The notes beneath the pieces are model-generated. The model did no database searches and was not told the origin of the DNA. It was given only the letters and a program-made list of their open reading frames with translations. This document shows positions 1 through 8,894 of a stretch of 64,000 nt of DNA, one piece after another. Origin of the DNA: Phyllobacterium phragmitis (GTDB lineage: Bacteria; Pseudomonadota; Alphaproteobacteria; Rhizobiales; Rhizobiaceae); NCBI RefSeq assembly GCF_002980495.1, contig NZ_PVBR01000007.1, positions 62,001 to 126,000 on the forward strand, given 5' to 3'. The translations under genes and the position numbers were made by a program. The first letter of the stretch is position 1, and the number at the start of each line of letters is the position of its first letter.

Positions 1-596
1 AACGCGAGAATGTCAGCGCCATCTCGGTACTGAAGGGGGATACGCTCTATGTCGACCCCAAAATCTGGTCCCCGGCCCATGCCGCGCTCCTGAAGCGGGC
101 GGCGAGCTATCCGGAAGTGGAACGCATCTTCGTCCATCCCGGCATCAAGAAGAAGCTCTGCGACACCGTGACCGGCGACCGCAGCTGGATGGCCAAGATC
201 CGCCCCTATTGGGGCCACCACTATCATTTCCACATACGCATGTCGTGCCAGCCCGGCTCGCCCGGCTGCAAACCGCAAGCGCCGACAGGCAGGGATGACG
301 GCTGCGGCAAATCACTCGCCTGGTGGTTCACGGACGAGCCGTGGAAGCCGGCCAAGCCTTCCACGCCGAAAAAACCTAAAAAGCCGGCGATGCTATCGGA
401 CCTGCCATCTGCCTGTGCACGCATATTGAACGAGCCCGCGCCCGCTTCCATCGCGGATGTGACGTTTGGTCTCGGCAGCGGTGGCGGCGCCGCCACGGAT
501 GCCACTCCCGGTTCTCCACCAGTCCCGGCAGCGGCTTTTGCCGCGCCGCCGGCCGCGACAAGCATCCCGCTGCCGATCCCACGGCCGGGGAACTGA
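1..596 (+). CDS. mepA: Penicillin-insensitive murein endopeptidase, 3' part (gene starts before the window)
   Basis: C-terminal part of a LAS-family zinc endopeptidase that cuts D-Ala-mDAP cross-links of peptidoglycan in the periplasm. The frame is open from base 3 and ends with TGA at 594-596, so the start lies outside the window. Visible MepA features are FVHPGIKKKLC, the WGHHYHFHIRMSC segment carrying the metal-binding H-x-H of the family, and the cysteine-rich tail with GCGKSLAWWF before a Pro/Ala-rich extension of about 80 residues that is longer than in E. coli MepA. The Pro/Ala tail could be a linker or a low-complexity C-terminus. It is followed by mgsA on the same strand after a gap of 110 bp. 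The family call is firm; only the N-terminal half is unseen. Confidence 0.9.
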   Translation, partial: RENVSAISVLKGDTLYVDPKIWSPAHAALLKRAASYPEVERIFVHPGIKKKLCDTVTGDRSWMAKIRPYWGHHYHFHIRMSCQPGSPGCKPQAPTGRDDGCGKSLAWWFTDEPWKPAKPSTPKKPKKPAMLSDLPSACARILNEPAPASIADVTFGLGSGGGAATDATPGSPPVPAAAFAAPPAATSIPLPIPRPGN

Positions 597-706
597 CAGA
601 TTCATGGACGCACCCACCAGGCAAAGAGCAATCGGCCCTTTTCAGGCGGGGATGGTTTCGTTATAGATTTCAACCGATTTAGCACTGTTCCCAATATGGA
701 TTTCTC

Positions 707-1093
707 GTGTCGAAGCCATTACGTCTAGCGCTGATCGCGCATGACCAGAAGAAGGACGACATGGTCGCCTTTGTCCGCGCCCATGAAAGCCGGCTTTCGC
801 GGTTCGAGATCGTCTCGACCGGCACCACCGGCGGGTTGGTGCAGGAGGCGTGTCCTTCGCTTGTCGTGCACCGGGTCAAGAGCGGACCGCTCGGAGGCGA
901 TCAGCAGATCGGCGCAATGATCGCCGAGGGCGTGGTCCAGGCGATGATCTTCTTCATCGATCCGCTATCGCCGATGCCGCACGATGTCGACGTCAAGGCG
1001 CTGACGCGGCTCGGCAGCGTCTACGACATACCGATGGCATTGAACCGTGCCACGGCGGAAATGCTGGTGGAAAAGCTGGCGCATGCGAAATAG
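707..1093 (+). CDS. mgsA: Methylglyoxal synthase
   Basis: Converts dihydroxyacetone phosphate to methylglyoxal and phosphate in the cytoplasm, a bypass of lower glycolysis that matters under phosphate limitation or sugar overload. At 128 residues it is slightly shorter than E. coli MgsA because the N-terminus is trimmed. Family motifs are present in order: [10 protein letters not shown] (His12), TGTTGGLV (39-45), [14 protein letters not shown] with the catalytic Asp65, FFIDPL (Asp85) and PHDVDVKAL (His92, Asp95). The start is GTG at 707; an ATG at 696 is out of frame. It lies between mepA and glk on the same strand, 52 bp before glk, so glk and mgsA plausibly share a transcript and both act on triose/hexose flux. 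Confidence 0.95.
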   Translation: MSKPLRLALIAHDQKKDDMVAFVRAHESRLSRFEIVSTGTTGGLVQEACPSLVVHRVKSGPLGGDQQIGAMIAEGVVQAMIFFIDPLSPMPHDVDVKALTRLGSVYDIPMALNRATAEMLVEKLAHAK

Positions 1094-1145
1094 AGCAGTT
1101 CCGTCAAAGACGGAGGCTGGCTCCGAAGCAGAACGGGAAGATAAA

Positions 1146-2177
1146 ATGATCTCCAACATCGACACCGACAGCATACTGCATTTCCCGGTTCTTGTCGGCG
1201 ATATCGGCGGCACCAACGCGCGGTTTGCCATCCTCGTCGATTCCTATGCCGAGCCGAAGCAGTTCCCGACCCTGCAGACGGCGGATTACGAAACGATCGA
1301 CGATGCGATCCAGAGCGCCGTCCTCGACCACACATCGATCCAGCCACGCTCGGCGGTGCTGGCCATTGCCGGACCGGTCGAGGGCGACGAGATCGATCTG
1401 ACCAACTGCCCCTGGGTGGTGAAGCCCAAGCAGATGATGGAGACGCTCGGGCTGGAGGACATCATCGTCGTCAATGATTTCGAGGCGCAGGCGCTGGCCG
1501 TCGCCTCGCTGGAGAGCGAGTATCTGGAAAAGATCGGCGGCGGCGAGGGTGAGCCGAACGGCAGCCGTGTCGTGCTCGGCCCCGGCACGGGCCTTGGCGT
1601 GGCGGGACTGATCCGCACCCGGCAGACATGGGTGCCGGTTCCCGGCGAAGGCGGCCATGTCGATTTCGGACCGCGCAGCGAACGCGATTTCGAGATATTC
1701 CCGCATCTCGAGCGCATCGAGGGGCGCATCTCGGCCGAACAGCTTTTGTGCGGACGCGGGCTGCAGAACATCTACCACGCCGTCTGCAAGGCGAATGGCG
1801 TCGCGCCGGCACTCGCAACGCCGGCCGAGATCACCGGTGCCGCGCTGGACGACTCGTCCAAGGAAGCCAGGGAGACGCTGCAGCTCTTCGTCGTCTATCT
1901 CGGACGGCTTTCGGGCGATTTCGCGCTCACCTTCATGGCGCTGGGCGGGATCTATCTGGCGGGCGGCATCGTGCAGCGTATCATCCCGGCGCTGAAAGAC
2001 CCTTCGTTCCGCGAAGCCTTCGAGGACAAGGCGCCGCACGAGGATATCCTCAAAACCGTGCCTGTTTATGTCATCACCCATCCGCTGGCGGCGCTGAGCG
2101 GACTTTCGGCCTATGCCCGCACCCCATCGCGCTTCGGCGTGCCGACCGAAGGACGGCGCTGGCGCAAGGACGCCTGA
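1146..2177 (+). CDS. glk: Glucokinase
   Basis: ATP-dependent phosphorylation of glucose to glucose 6-phosphate. The protein has 343 residues, as expected for the alphaproteobacterial Glk family. The phosphate-1 motif [10 protein letters not shown] is at residues 19-28, followed by [12 protein letters not shown] with the catalytic Asp, [11 protein letters not shown], the sugar-binding [18 protein letters not shown] and the adenosine-motif segment LAGGIV. The start chosen is ATG 1146, preceded by GGGAAGAT; the open frame runs upstream to 1047 but no family homology is visible there. It ends 106 bp before the ABC exporter. Assignment to glucose rather than another hexose follows the family, not a direct test. 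Confidence 0.95.
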   Translation: MISNIDTDSILHFPVLVGDIGGTNARFAILVDSYAEPKQFPTLQTADYETIDDAIQSAVLDHTSIQPRSAVLAIAGPVEGDEIDLTNCPWVVKPKQMMETLGLEDIIVVNDFEAQALAVASLESEYLEKIGGGEGEPNGSRVVLGPGTGLGVAGLIRTRQTWVPVPGEGGHVDFGPRSERDFEIFPHLERIEGRISAEQLLCGRGLQNIYHAVCKANGVAPALATPAEITGAALDDSSKEARETLQLFVVYLGRLSGDFALTFMALGGIYLAGGIVQRIIPALKDPSFREAFEDKAPHEDILKTVPVYVITHPLAALSGLSAYARTPSRFGVPTEGRRWRKDA

Positions 2178-2283
2178 GCCCGATTTCCCGGCAGGCATAG
2201 GCAAGGCGGCGCAATAGGGCTATAGGGGCGGGCGAGAACGCAAGCGTTCGCGTCGAGCGCAGATATTCGGGACTATCCTGACC

Positions 2284-4167
2284 GTGAGCAATACCAAGAA
2301 GAAGATCGATCCCGCCGAGGCGACGCGCGTCATCCGCCGCATGATGTCGGAGAATTTGCGCGAATATAAGAAGAATTATATTATCGCCATCACGGCATCG
2401 CTGGTCGTCGGTGCTTCAAACGGCGCTCTCGCCTATCTGATGAAGCCGATGATCGACAAGATCTTCTACGAGCAGAAACTTGGCCTCGTACCGATCATCT
2501 GCGGTGCGCTCTTCGGTATCTTTGTTTTTCGTGGCCTGTCCGGTTATGTGCAGGCGGTGGAACTCGCCAAGATCGGCAACAATCTGGTGGCGCGCTACCA
2601 GAAGCGCATCTTCGATCATCTGATGAGGCTCGGCCTCAACTTCTACAACGACACGCGCTCCGGCCATCTCGCCGCACAGATCAACCAGAACGTTTCGGGC
2701 ATACGCGATCTTCTCAACATGACGATCTCGTCGATCGCCCGCGACATGGTCTCGCTGATCGGCCTTGTCGCCACCATGTTCTATATGGACCCGGTTCTGT
2801 CGGCGATCGTTTTCCTGATCGGGCCGCCGCTGGTGCTGGCGGTGGCCTATATCTCGCGCCGTATCCGTTCGGTAACGCGCGATCTCGTGCATCTCAATTC
2901 GCATCTTCTGGGCGCAATGCAGGAATCCGTGCAGGGCATCGCCATCGTCAAGGCCTTCACCATGGAGGACCAGTTGCGCGCCAAGATCGGCAAGCTGATC
3001 GACCAGGCCGAAGGGCGCAGCAACAAGATTGCCAAGGTGTCCGAACGCACGACGCCGATCGCCGAAATCCTCGCCGGCTTCGCCGTCGCCGGCGTTCTCG
3101 CCTATGGCAGCTACCGCGCCATCCTCAACCAGCAGCCGCCCGGCGCGATGTTCGCCTTCATCACGGCGCTGCTTCTCGCCTATGATCCGGCGCGCCGCCT
3201 CGCCCGCCTTCAGGTCGGGCTGGAGCGCTCGCTGGTCAATGCGCGCATGATCTATGAAATTCTCGACATCAACCCGAGGCAGAGCAATGTGCCCGGCGCC
3301 GTGCCGCTTCATGTCGAAAAGGGCGAAATCCGCTTCGAGGACGTATATTTTTCCTATTCCGAGGCAGCACCCGTGCTCCACGGCGTCAGTTTCGTTGCGG
3401 CACCGGGGAAGACGACGGCCATCATCGGCGCATCGGGCGCCGGCAAATCGACACTGATCGGGCTGGTGCAGCGTTTCTACGATATAGAGAAGGGGCGCAT
3501 TCTCATTGACGGCCAGGACATCGCTGATGTGACCAACCAGTCGCTGCGCCATTCCATCGCCTATGTCTCGCAGCAGCCCTATCTCTTCGAGGGCAGCATC
3601 GCGGACAATATCCGCTACGGGCGGCCGGATGCGACGATGGACGAGATCATCGCCGCCGCCAGGCTGGCGCATGCCGATGAATTCATCCTGCAGCAACCGC
3701 AGGGCTATGACACGCCGGTCGGCGAGAATGGCGTGACGCTTTCCGGCGGGCAGCGCCAGCGCCTGTCGATCGCCCGCGCCATCGTGCGCAATGCGCCGAT
3801 CCTGCTGCTCGACGAGGCAACCTCGGCGCTCGACAATGAATCGGAAAAGCGCGTGCAGCAGGCGCTCGACGGCATCATGCAGGGCCGCACCACCATCGTC
3901 ATCGCGCACCGCCTGTCGACCATCGTCAATGCCGAACATATCGTCGTCATGGAGGCCGGCCGTGTCGTCGAGGAAGGCCGTCACGAAACGCTGATCGCCA
4001 ATCCGCACAGCATCTATGCCCGCTTCCACAAGCTGCAGGGCGGCGCCGACTGGCAGGTGCTGGACGATCTCATAGTGGACGAGATGGGCGAAACAGGCGA
4101 AAAAGCCCCTGAGCCCCGGAGGAAAGCTGTTGTTCGGGCGCGCGGAAAGGCGGGAAGCAAGGCATGA
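2284..4167 (+). CDS. MsbA-like ABC exporter (fused membrane and ATPase domains)
   Basis: A 627-residue half-transporter of the type I ABC exporter family, expected to work as a homodimer in the inner membrane and flip lipid A, other lipids or hydrophobic compounds. The N-terminal ~330 residues form the six-helix membrane domain (hydrophobic stretches around residues 25-55, 70-90, 145-195 and 255-300). The C-terminal domain shows Walker [12 protein letters not shown]-loop VSQQPYLF, signature [14 protein letters not shown], Walker [13 protein letters not shown] and H-loop IAHRLST. The basic/Glu-rich tail (about 45 residues) is not part of the core. GTG start at 2284 with no strong Shine-Dalgarno. 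The stop overlaps the dapB start as ATGA, so the two genes are translationally coupled. The substrate cannot be read from sequence; msbA is the best guess. Confidence 0.85.
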   Translation: MSNTKKKIDPAEATRVIRRMMSENLREYKKNYIIAITASLVVGASNGALAYLMKPMIDKIFYEQKLGLVPIICGALFGIFVFRGLSGYVQAVELAKIGNNLVARYQKRIFDHLMRLGLNFYNDTRSGHLAAQINQNVSGIRDLLNMTISSIARDMVSLIGLVATMFYMDPVLSAIVFLIGPPLVLAVAYISRRIRSVTRDLVHLNSHLLGAMQESVQGIAIVKAFTMEDQLRAKIGKLIDQAEGRSNKIAKVSERTTPIAEILAGFAVAGVLAYGSYRAILNQQPPGAMFAFITALLLAYDPARRLARLQVGLERSLVNARMIYEILDINPRQSNVPGAVPLHVEKGEIRFEDVYFSYSEAAPVLHGVSFVAAPGKTTAIIGASGAGKSTLIGLVQRFYDIEKGRILIDGQDIADVTNQSLRHSIAYVSQQPYLFEGSIADNIRYGRPDATMDEIIAAARLAHADEFILQQPQGYDTPVGENGVTLSGGQRQRLSIARAIVRNAPILLLDEATSALDNESEKRVQQALDGIMQGRTTIVIAHRLSTIVNAEHIVVMEAGRVVEEGRHETLIANPHSIYARFHKLQGGADWQVLDDLIVDEMGETGEKAPEPRRKAVVRARGKAGSKA

Positions 4168-5039
4168 GCAAAACAGAACCATTGATATCGGATATGGAAG
4201 CATCGGGGGATGAAGTCTCTTCACCCGGGGATATGAACCTGGTGGTCGTCGGTGCCGGCGGACGCATGGGCCAGACGCTGATCCGGACCATCCATGCCAT
4301 CGACGGCGCACGGCTTGCCGGCGCGATCGAGCGTCCCGGCTCGCCGCATATCGGGCATGACGCGGGCGAAGTGGCGGGCGTCGGCCTCCTCGGCGTCACC
4401 ATATCGGACGATCCGCTGCCGGCCTTCGCGGCGGCCGAAGGCGTGCTCGACTTCACCTCGCCTGCCGCGACCGTTGAATTCGCCATGCTGTCGGCGCAGG
4501 CGCGTATCGTCCATGTCATCGGCACCACGGGCTGCTCGGCCGCCGACGAGGAAAAGATCCACGCCGCGGCGCGCCACGCCATTATCGTCAAATCCGGCAA
4601 TATGAGCCTCGGCGTCAATCTTCTCGCCGTTCTGGTGGAGAAGGCGGCGAAGGCGCTCGGCCCCGACGATTTCGACATCGAGATCCTGGAAATGCACCAC
4701 AAGCACAAGGTCGACGCGCCTTCGGGCACAGCACTCCTCCTCGGCGAGGCGGCGGCCGAGGGGCGCGGCATCGATCTGGCCGCACAGAGCGTGCGCGTGC
4801 GCGACGGCCATACGGGCGGGCGCGAAAACGGCACGATCGGCTTTGCCAGCTTACGCGGCGGCTCGGTCGTCGGCGACCATTCGGTCATCCTGGCCGGCAC
4901 GGGCGAACGCATCACGCTTTCGCACCATGCCGATGACCGCACGATCTTCGCGCGCGGCGCGGTCAAGGCGGCGCTGTGGGCGCGCGGGCGCAAGCCCGGC
5001 CTCTATTCGATGCTCGACGTTCTTAATCTCAACGACTAG
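4164..5039 (+). CDS. dapB: 4-hydroxy-tetrahydrodipicolinate reductase
   Basis: NAD(P)H-dependent reduction of hydroxy-tetrahydrodipicolinate in the lysine/meso-diaminopimelate pathway, which feeds peptidoglycan. Rossmann motif [12 protein letters not shown], the substrate-binding [18 protein letters not shown], the catalytic [15 protein letters not shown] (His pair and Lys) and the C-terminal GDHSVIL are all present. Two starts are possible. ATG 4164 overlaps the exporter stop and has GGGAAGCAAGG upstream, but adds 23 residues that the family lacks. ATG 4233 ([10 protein letters not shown]) gives the usual 268 residues but has a poorly spaced ribosome site. I list the upstream start and regard the downstream one as equally possible. 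Confidence 0.95.
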   Translation: MSKTEPLISDMEASGDEVSSPGDMNLVVVGAGGRMGQTLIRTIHAIDGARLAGAIERPGSPHIGHDAGEVAGVGLLGVTISDDPLPAFAAAEGVLDFTSPAATVEFAMLSAQARIVHVIGTTGCSAADEEKIHAAARHAIIVKSGNMSLGVNLLAVLVEKAAKALGPDDFDIEILEMHHKHKVDAPSGTALLLGEAAAEGRGIDLAAQSVRVRDGHTGGRENGTIGFASLRGGSVVGDHSVILAGTGERITLSHHADDRTIFARGAVKAALWARGRKPGLYSMLDVLNLND

Positions 5040-5043
5040 AGTG

Positions 5044-5221
5044 TGGCAGAACTGGCTTAAAATGGCTCCCCCCTGGCCGTCATTCTCGGGCTTGTCCCGA
5101 GAATCTACGACAGTATGACTGTCAGAACGGCAATTGCTTTTCTTTTTCCTTATGGCAGATTCTCGGGACAAGCCCGAGAATGACGGCCAGTGGGGGTGCT
5201 GTTTCAGGTCGTTCTGCCAGA
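5044..5221. repeat. Palindromic intergenic repeat, family C
   Basis: Two arms about 34 bp long (5074-5107 and 5158-5190) are near-perfect inverted copies built around TCTCGGGCTTGTCCCGAGA, itself a small palindrome. Outer arms TGGCAGAACT (5044-5053) and GTTCTGCCA (5211-5219) extend the dyad, so the whole unit could fold into one long hairpin. The same element recurs at 21632-21740 and is cut by the window end at 63919-64000. It lies between dapB and gpmA and could act as a transcript end or an mRNA-stabilising hairpin; that role is inferred. Confidence 0.85.
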
Positions 5222-5260
5222 CTCTAATCCCATACCAATCATCAACACGGAGCATATGCG

Positions 5261-5881
5261 ATGTCCGGCACACTTGTCCTCGTCCGCCACGGCCAGAGCG
5301 AATGGAATCTGCAGAACCTTTTCACCGGATGGCGTGATCCGGGTCTCACCGAACTCGGCCACGCCGAGGCCAAGGACGCCGGCCAGCGCCTGAAGGCCGC
5401 CGGCATGCATTTCGACATCGCGTTCACCTCGCTGCTTTCGCGGGCCCAGACCACCTGCCAGCACATTCTCGACGAGGTCGGCCAGCCGGATCTCAAGACC
5501 ATCCGCGACCAGGCGCTGAACGAGCGCGACTATGGCGAGCTCGCCGGTCTCAACAAGGACGATGCGCGGGCGAAATGGGGCAAGGAGCAGGTCCATATCT
5601 GGCGCCGCTCCTATGATGTGCCGCCGCCCGGCGGCGAGAGCCTGCGCGATACCGGCGCCCGCGTCTGGCCCTATTACATGCACGACGTGCAGCCGCATGT
5701 GCTGCGCGGCGAGACGGTTCTCATCGCCGCCCACGGCAATTCGCTGCGCGCGCTGATCATGGCGCTCGAAGGGCTTTCGGGCGAGGAGATCCTGGAGCGC
5801 GAAGTGGGCACCGGCGTGCCGATCATCTACAAGTTCAACGCCGATTCCACCATCGCCTCGAAAGAGGTGCTGCAGGGATAA
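5261..5881 (+). CDS. gpmA: 2,3-bisphosphoglycerate-dependent phosphoglycerate mutase
   Basis: Interconverts 3- and 2-phosphoglycerate in glycolysis and gluconeogenesis through a phosphohistidine. Residues [10 protein letters not shown] place the catalytic His at position 10. [25 protein letters not shown] and [12 protein letters not shown] (second active-site His) follow. At 206 residues it is the short alphaproteobacterial form, lacking the C-terminal tail of the ~250-residue E. coli enzyme. ATG 5261 is preceded by CACGGAGCAT. It sits downstream of dapB across a palindromic repeat on the same strand. Confidence 0.95.
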   Translation: MSGTLVLVRHGQSEWNLQNLFTGWRDPGLTELGHAEAKDAGQRLKAAGMHFDIAFTSLLSRAQTTCQHILDEVGQPDLKTIRDQALNERDYGELAGLNKDDARAKWGKEQVHIWRRSYDVPPPGGESLRDTGARVWPYYMHDVQPHVLRGETVLIAAHGNSLRALIMALEGLSGEEILEREVGTGVPIIYKFNADSTIASKEVLQG

Positions 5882-5923
5882 GGGCTTGTTGGGGCGACTG
5901 TCGAACGGGCTCTTTTTTTGGCC

Positions 5924-5967
5924 GCATGATCTTATCTGAAAAGCGTGCCAACTTTTCGGGATCATGC
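5924..5967. repeat. GCATGATC palindrome, family E
   Basis: A 44-bp imperfect palindrome beginning GCATGATCTTATCTGAAAA and ending CTTTTCGGGATCATGC. Near-identical copies lie at 52818-52860 and, degenerate, at 18454-18497. From memory, this GCATGATC hairpin is a common intergenic palindrome of Brucella and rhizobial genomes. Here it follows gpmA and may help end that transcript. A separate perfect 16-bp palindrome CGGATAATATTATCCG follows at 5981-5996, before the tRNA promoter. Confidence 0.75.
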
Positions 5968-6003
5968 TCTGGATAAAAGCCGGATAATATTATCCGAACC
6001 CGA

Positions 6004-6031
6004 TTGACAGAGCGCCGCCCGCCCCTTACAT
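6004..6031 (+). promoter_or_regulatory. Promoter of tRNA-Leu
   Basis: TTGACA at 6004-6009 and TTACAT at 6026-6031, separated by 16 bp, end 11 bp before the first base of tRNA-Leu. The consensus -35 and the short leader are what is expected for a stable-RNA promoter read by the housekeeping sigma factor. Confidence 0.7.
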
Positions 6032-6042
6032 GGGACCCCGTT

Positions 6043-6129
6043 GCCCAGATGGCGGAATTGGTAGACGCGCCAGCTTCAGGTGCTGGTACTCGAAAGGGTG
6101 TGGAGGTTCGAGTCCTCTTCTGGGCACCA
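6043..6129 (+). tRNA. tRNA-Leu (CAG)
   Basis: An 87-nt class II tRNA with encoded CCA (6127-6129). Acceptor arms GCCCAGA (6043-6049) and TCTGGGC (6119-6125) pair fully. The D-arm holds GGCGGAATTGGTAGACGC, the anticodon arm is CCAGC-TTCAGGT-GCTGG with anticodon CAG, the long variable arm is present, and the T-arm carries GGTTCGAGTCC. It reads CUG codons. An orphan ORF of different base composition follows it, which is a common integration context. Confidence 0.97.
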
Positions 6130-6271
6130 GCCTTTCTTCCTAATTGTTTGTACTGTATTTTTTTGAATTTGGTTGTTCCTCATCTTGCTCGCTGGTTTTG
6201 GCAACAGATCGGGAATTGAGAAGCCCGCATTGTGATGCCAACTACTGCCTCACCAGAGACTAGGGCAAGAA

Positions 6272-6814
6272 ATGACCGACATTGGTAGTGTTACCTTTTC
6301 CTTCGACATTGATACGGATCGACTGAAGGCAGCGCTATTGAGCGAAGATGACATTGGCGTGATGATTCGCTGTCATTTTGAGGCCGAGCGCGCAGCAATC
6401 CATGTTCTTGATGCTGTGACAGCAGGCAGATTTGGTCAGAAGGGTAGCCGCAGGCACCAATATCTGTCCGACAAACTTGACCTATTGGAGATCATTGGGC
6501 TCGAGGCTCTTCACCTTGAACCCTTGCGATATATCAATAGGCATCGCAACAAGTTTGCTCACGACGGCCAAGATCGCATAAGTCAGACACAGGTTGGCGA
6601 ACTTTGGGGAGCTGTGACCAGAGCCGCTTCGCAACTCAACGAAGATACGCGATTCACATTTGCGGGCGACGATCGGTACCGCGATGTGCGGGTCGGCGAC
6701 TTAGAGCTGAGAGAGCGATATGTAATCGGAGCGAGTTCAGCAATTGGCGTGTTCGCCGCTCTGCCGGAGATTTTGACTTCTTTGTCTAGTCGATCACAAA
6801 CGCCGTCCGAGTAA
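6272..6814 (+). CDS. Hypothetical protein with a HEPN-like RX4H motif
   Basis: A 180-residue protein not recognised by name. It is helical in character and contains RYINRHRNKFAHDGQD; Arg92 and His97 form the R-x4-H pattern that defines the active site of many HEPN-fold ribonucleases and also occurs in MltR-like and DUF4145-like proteins. No membrane segment or signal peptide is visible. Base composition is clearly more AT-rich than its neighbours, and the gene stands alone between tRNA-Leu and a terminator, which suggests acquisition. ATG 6272 has a weak AGGGCAAGAA upstream. No partner antitoxin or nucleotidyltransferase lies next to it, so a toxin role is only one possibility. Confidence 0.65.
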   Translation: MTDIGSVTFSFDIDTDRLKAALLSEDDIGVMIRCHFEAERAAIHVLDAVTAGRFGQKGSRRHQYLSDKLDLLEIIGLEALHLEPLRYINRHRNKFAHDGQDRISQTQVGELWGAVTRAASQLNEDTRFTFAGDDRYRDVRVGDLELRERYVIGASSAIGVFAALPEILTSLSSRSQTPSE

Positions 6815-6933
6815 TATTTCGGGCAACAGACTTCTTCGAATCTAATTGTTTTTAAAGGCATTTTATTGCTGCGCCTATGAGCAGTACGACTCTTTTGAGC
6901 GCCTGTTCTTTTTCGCCTAGGTCCATGATCATC

Positions 6934-6960
6934 AAAAAGCCCGCATCCGTGGGCTTTTTT
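6934..6960. terminator. Rho-independent terminator
   Basis: A-rich left flank, stem AGCCC...GGGCT around a short loop, then six T residues on the plus strand; the A-run on the other side would also let it work on the minus strand. It ends the tRNA-Leu/HEPN-like region and isolates it from the permease gene at 7075. Confidence 0.8.
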
Positions 6961-7074
6961 CCTTTCAATTAATGCGCAACTCTAAACCGCTCCTTGCCTC
7001 CAGCTTCATCATGAAGGAACCTTTTCCCAACGCCGAGAGTTTTGCGAAACCGGTTTCAGCGGCAGGGGGGATTC

Positions 7075-7821
7075 ATGTCATTTGATTTTTTATCATCCGA
7101 TTTTCTCATCTTCGTCCTCATCGGGTTTTGCGCGCAGATGGTCGATGGGGCGCTTGGCATGGCGTTTGGGGTGCTGTCGACGACCAGCCTTCTCGCCATC
7201 GGGGTTCCGCCGGCGGCGGCGAGTGCCATGACGCATGTGGCGGAGGTTTTCACGACTGCCGCGTCCGGCCTTTCCCACGCCTATCATCGCAATGTGAACT
7301 GGCATTTCGTGGCGCGGCTGGCGCCGGCCGGGATTGCGGGCGGCATCATCGGCGCCTACCTCCTGACGCAGATCGACGGCAAGGCGATCGAGCCGCTGGT
7401 CTCGGCCTATCTGATGGCCATCGGCCTCTACATCCTGTTCAAGGCGTTCCAGCCATTATGGCCGCGCGACGTGCGCGACTGGATCATTCCCTATGTGGGC
7501 TTCGGCGGCGGCGTTCTCGATGCAGCGGGCGGCGGCGGTTGGGGACCGATCGTGACGACCTCGCTCGTCGGACGCGGCCACGATCTGAAAAAGGTGATCG
7601 GCTCCACCAACCTGACCGAATTCCTGGTGACGCTGTCGATCTCCATCACCTTCGTCCTGACGCTGGGGTGGTCGGAATTGAACGCGGCCATCGGGCTGAT
7701 CGTCGGCGGTGTCATCGCGGCGCCCTTCGGCGCCTATGTGGTCAACCGCGTTCCGACCCGCCCGCTGATGATCGCAGTGGCCATCGTCATCATCGCCACA
7801 TCGGCGATCCGGGTGTTCTAA
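7075..7821 (+). CDS. TauE/SafE (TSUP) family inner-membrane permease
   Basis: A 248-residue protein with about eight hydrophobic segments in the usual two-half TSUP layout. The first half has CAQMVDGALGMAFG, the second GFGGGVLDAAGGGGWGPIV, matching the duplicated glycine-rich loops of this family, which exports or imports sulfite, sulfoacetate or other small organosulfur anions. The start is ATG 7075 with the purine-rich GCAGGGGGG upstream; an in-frame ATG at 7042 lacks a ribosome site. There is no linked sulfonate gene here, so the substrate stays open. Confidence 0.85.
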   Translation: MSFDFLSSDFLIFVLIGFCAQMVDGALGMAFGVLSTTSLLAIGVPPAAASAMTHVAEVFTTAASGLSHAYHRNVNWHFVARLAPAGIAGGIIGAYLLTQIDGKAIEPLVSAYLMAIGLYILFKAFQPLWPRDVRDWIIPYVGFGGGVLDAAGGGGWGPIVTTSLVGRGHDLKKVIGSTNLTEFLVTLSISITFVLTLGWSELNAAIGLIVGGVIAAPFGAYVVNRVPTRPLMIAVAIVIIATSAIRVF

Positions 7822-7848
7822 GGCAGGTAAACGTTGGCGCCGTCGTAA

Positions 7849-7875
7849 CCCCCTCTAGCCTGCCGGCCAGGGGTG
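7849..7875. repeat. Relic of repeat family A
   Basis: CCCCTCTAGCCTGCCGGCCAG, one degraded outer arm of the family A palindrome described at 14117-14278, without its partner arm. It lies in the 200-bp gap between the TSUP gene and the EEP-domain gene. A small hairpin, CAGACG (7878-7883) with CGTCTG, follows it. Confidence 0.4.
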
Positions 7876-8021
7876 TTCAGACGTATCAACATATCCGTCT
7901 GGCCGAATTAATCCGCTGTCTTGCCATCAAACTTGCGCCACGCGACCGGAAACGATTATCCTGAACAGCGGCGTCATGGTTCGTGCCGGGGTTTCCGGCG
8001 GCATATTGACAGGTCCTGCGG

Positions 8022-8894
8022 ATGGCAAAAAAGGAAGCGTTGGTGGGAAGAAAGCTGAAAGAGAAGAAGCTCTCCGCAAGCATTCTCACGGCCATCCGGA
8101 ACAGACCCGGCCACAGGCCGCTTGCCGCCAATACGCGCGCCGGCGATACGATCATCGCTTCCTACAATGTGCATAAATGCGTTGGCATCGACAAGCAGTT
8201 CGACCCGGAGCGCATCGCGCGCGTCATCACCGAGATCGATGCGGATGTGATCGCCATCCAGGAGGCGGACAAGCGTTTCGGCCAGCGTTCCGGGCTGCTC
8301 GATCTCGATTGGCTGGAACGCGAAAGTGGTCTCGTGCCGGTGCCGATCAACGCCATGTCGCCCACCGGCCATGGCTGGCACGGCAATCTCCTTTTGTCGC
8401 GCAAGGGAACGGTGCGCCATGTCCACCAGCTCAAGCTGCCCGGTGTCGAGCCGCGCGGAGCACTCGTCGTCGACATCGATTTCGCGGCTGGGCAATTGCG
8501 CATCATCGCGGCGCATCTGGGCCTCCTCAGGCGCTCGCGCGAGCAGCAGGCGGAGGCGATCATGGCTGCGTTCGAGACAGAGGAAGTGCTACCGACGCTG
8601 CTCATCGGCGATCTCAATGAATGGCGCGTCGGCAAGCGTTCGTCGCTCGCCTCGCTATTGCCGATCTTCGACCCGTCCTCCGGCGCGGTGCCGAGCTTTC
8701 CCTCGCGCTTCCCCGTGCTGGCGCTCGACCGGGTGCTCGGCCACCCGCATAATCTCGTCACGGCGGTCGAGGTGCACGATACGCCGCTCGCCCGCATCGC
8801 CTCGGATCATCTGCCGATCAAGGCGCATATCGATCTGGCATCGCTTCTTTCGACAGGAGAACCACTCAGAGATAGGGTGAACCAAGCCATATGA
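8022..8894 (+). CDS. Endonuclease/exonuclease/phosphatase-fold protein
   Basis: A 290-residue member of the EEP metal-dependent phosphohydrolase superfamily. The core motifs are SYNVHKCVG (Asn49), IQEAD (Glu81), the central AAHLGLL, LIGDLNEWR and the C-terminal SDHLPI, which form the usual Asn/Glu/Asp/His active site. The first ~35 residues are strongly basic with no clear signal peptide. Its 3' end overlaps that of the convergent cardiolipin synthase gene by 29 bp. EEP-fold proteins paired with phospholipase D proteins occur in rhizobial genomes as I recall, so a role in phospholipid or nucleic-acid turnover is plausible but not shown. Confidence 0.85.
   Translation: MAKKEALVGRKLKEKKLSASILTAIRNRPGHRPLAANTRAGDTIIASYNVHKCVGIDKQFDPERIARVITEIDADVIAIQEADKRFGQRSGLLDLDWLERESGLVPVPINAMSPTGHGWHGNLLLSRKGTVRHVHQLKLPGVEPRGALVVDIDFAAGQLRIIAAHLGLLRRSREQQAEAIMAAFETEEVLPTLLIGDLNEWRVGKRSSLASLLPIFDPSSGAVPSFPSRFPVLALDRVLGHPHNLVTAVEVHDTPLARIASDHLPIKAHIDLASLLSTGEPLRDRVNQAI

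Noticed and set aside
6004-6219. Plus-strand ORF reading MAELVDAPASGAGTRKG through tRNA-Leu
   Set aside because: It is the translation of the tRNA itself, a known artefact.
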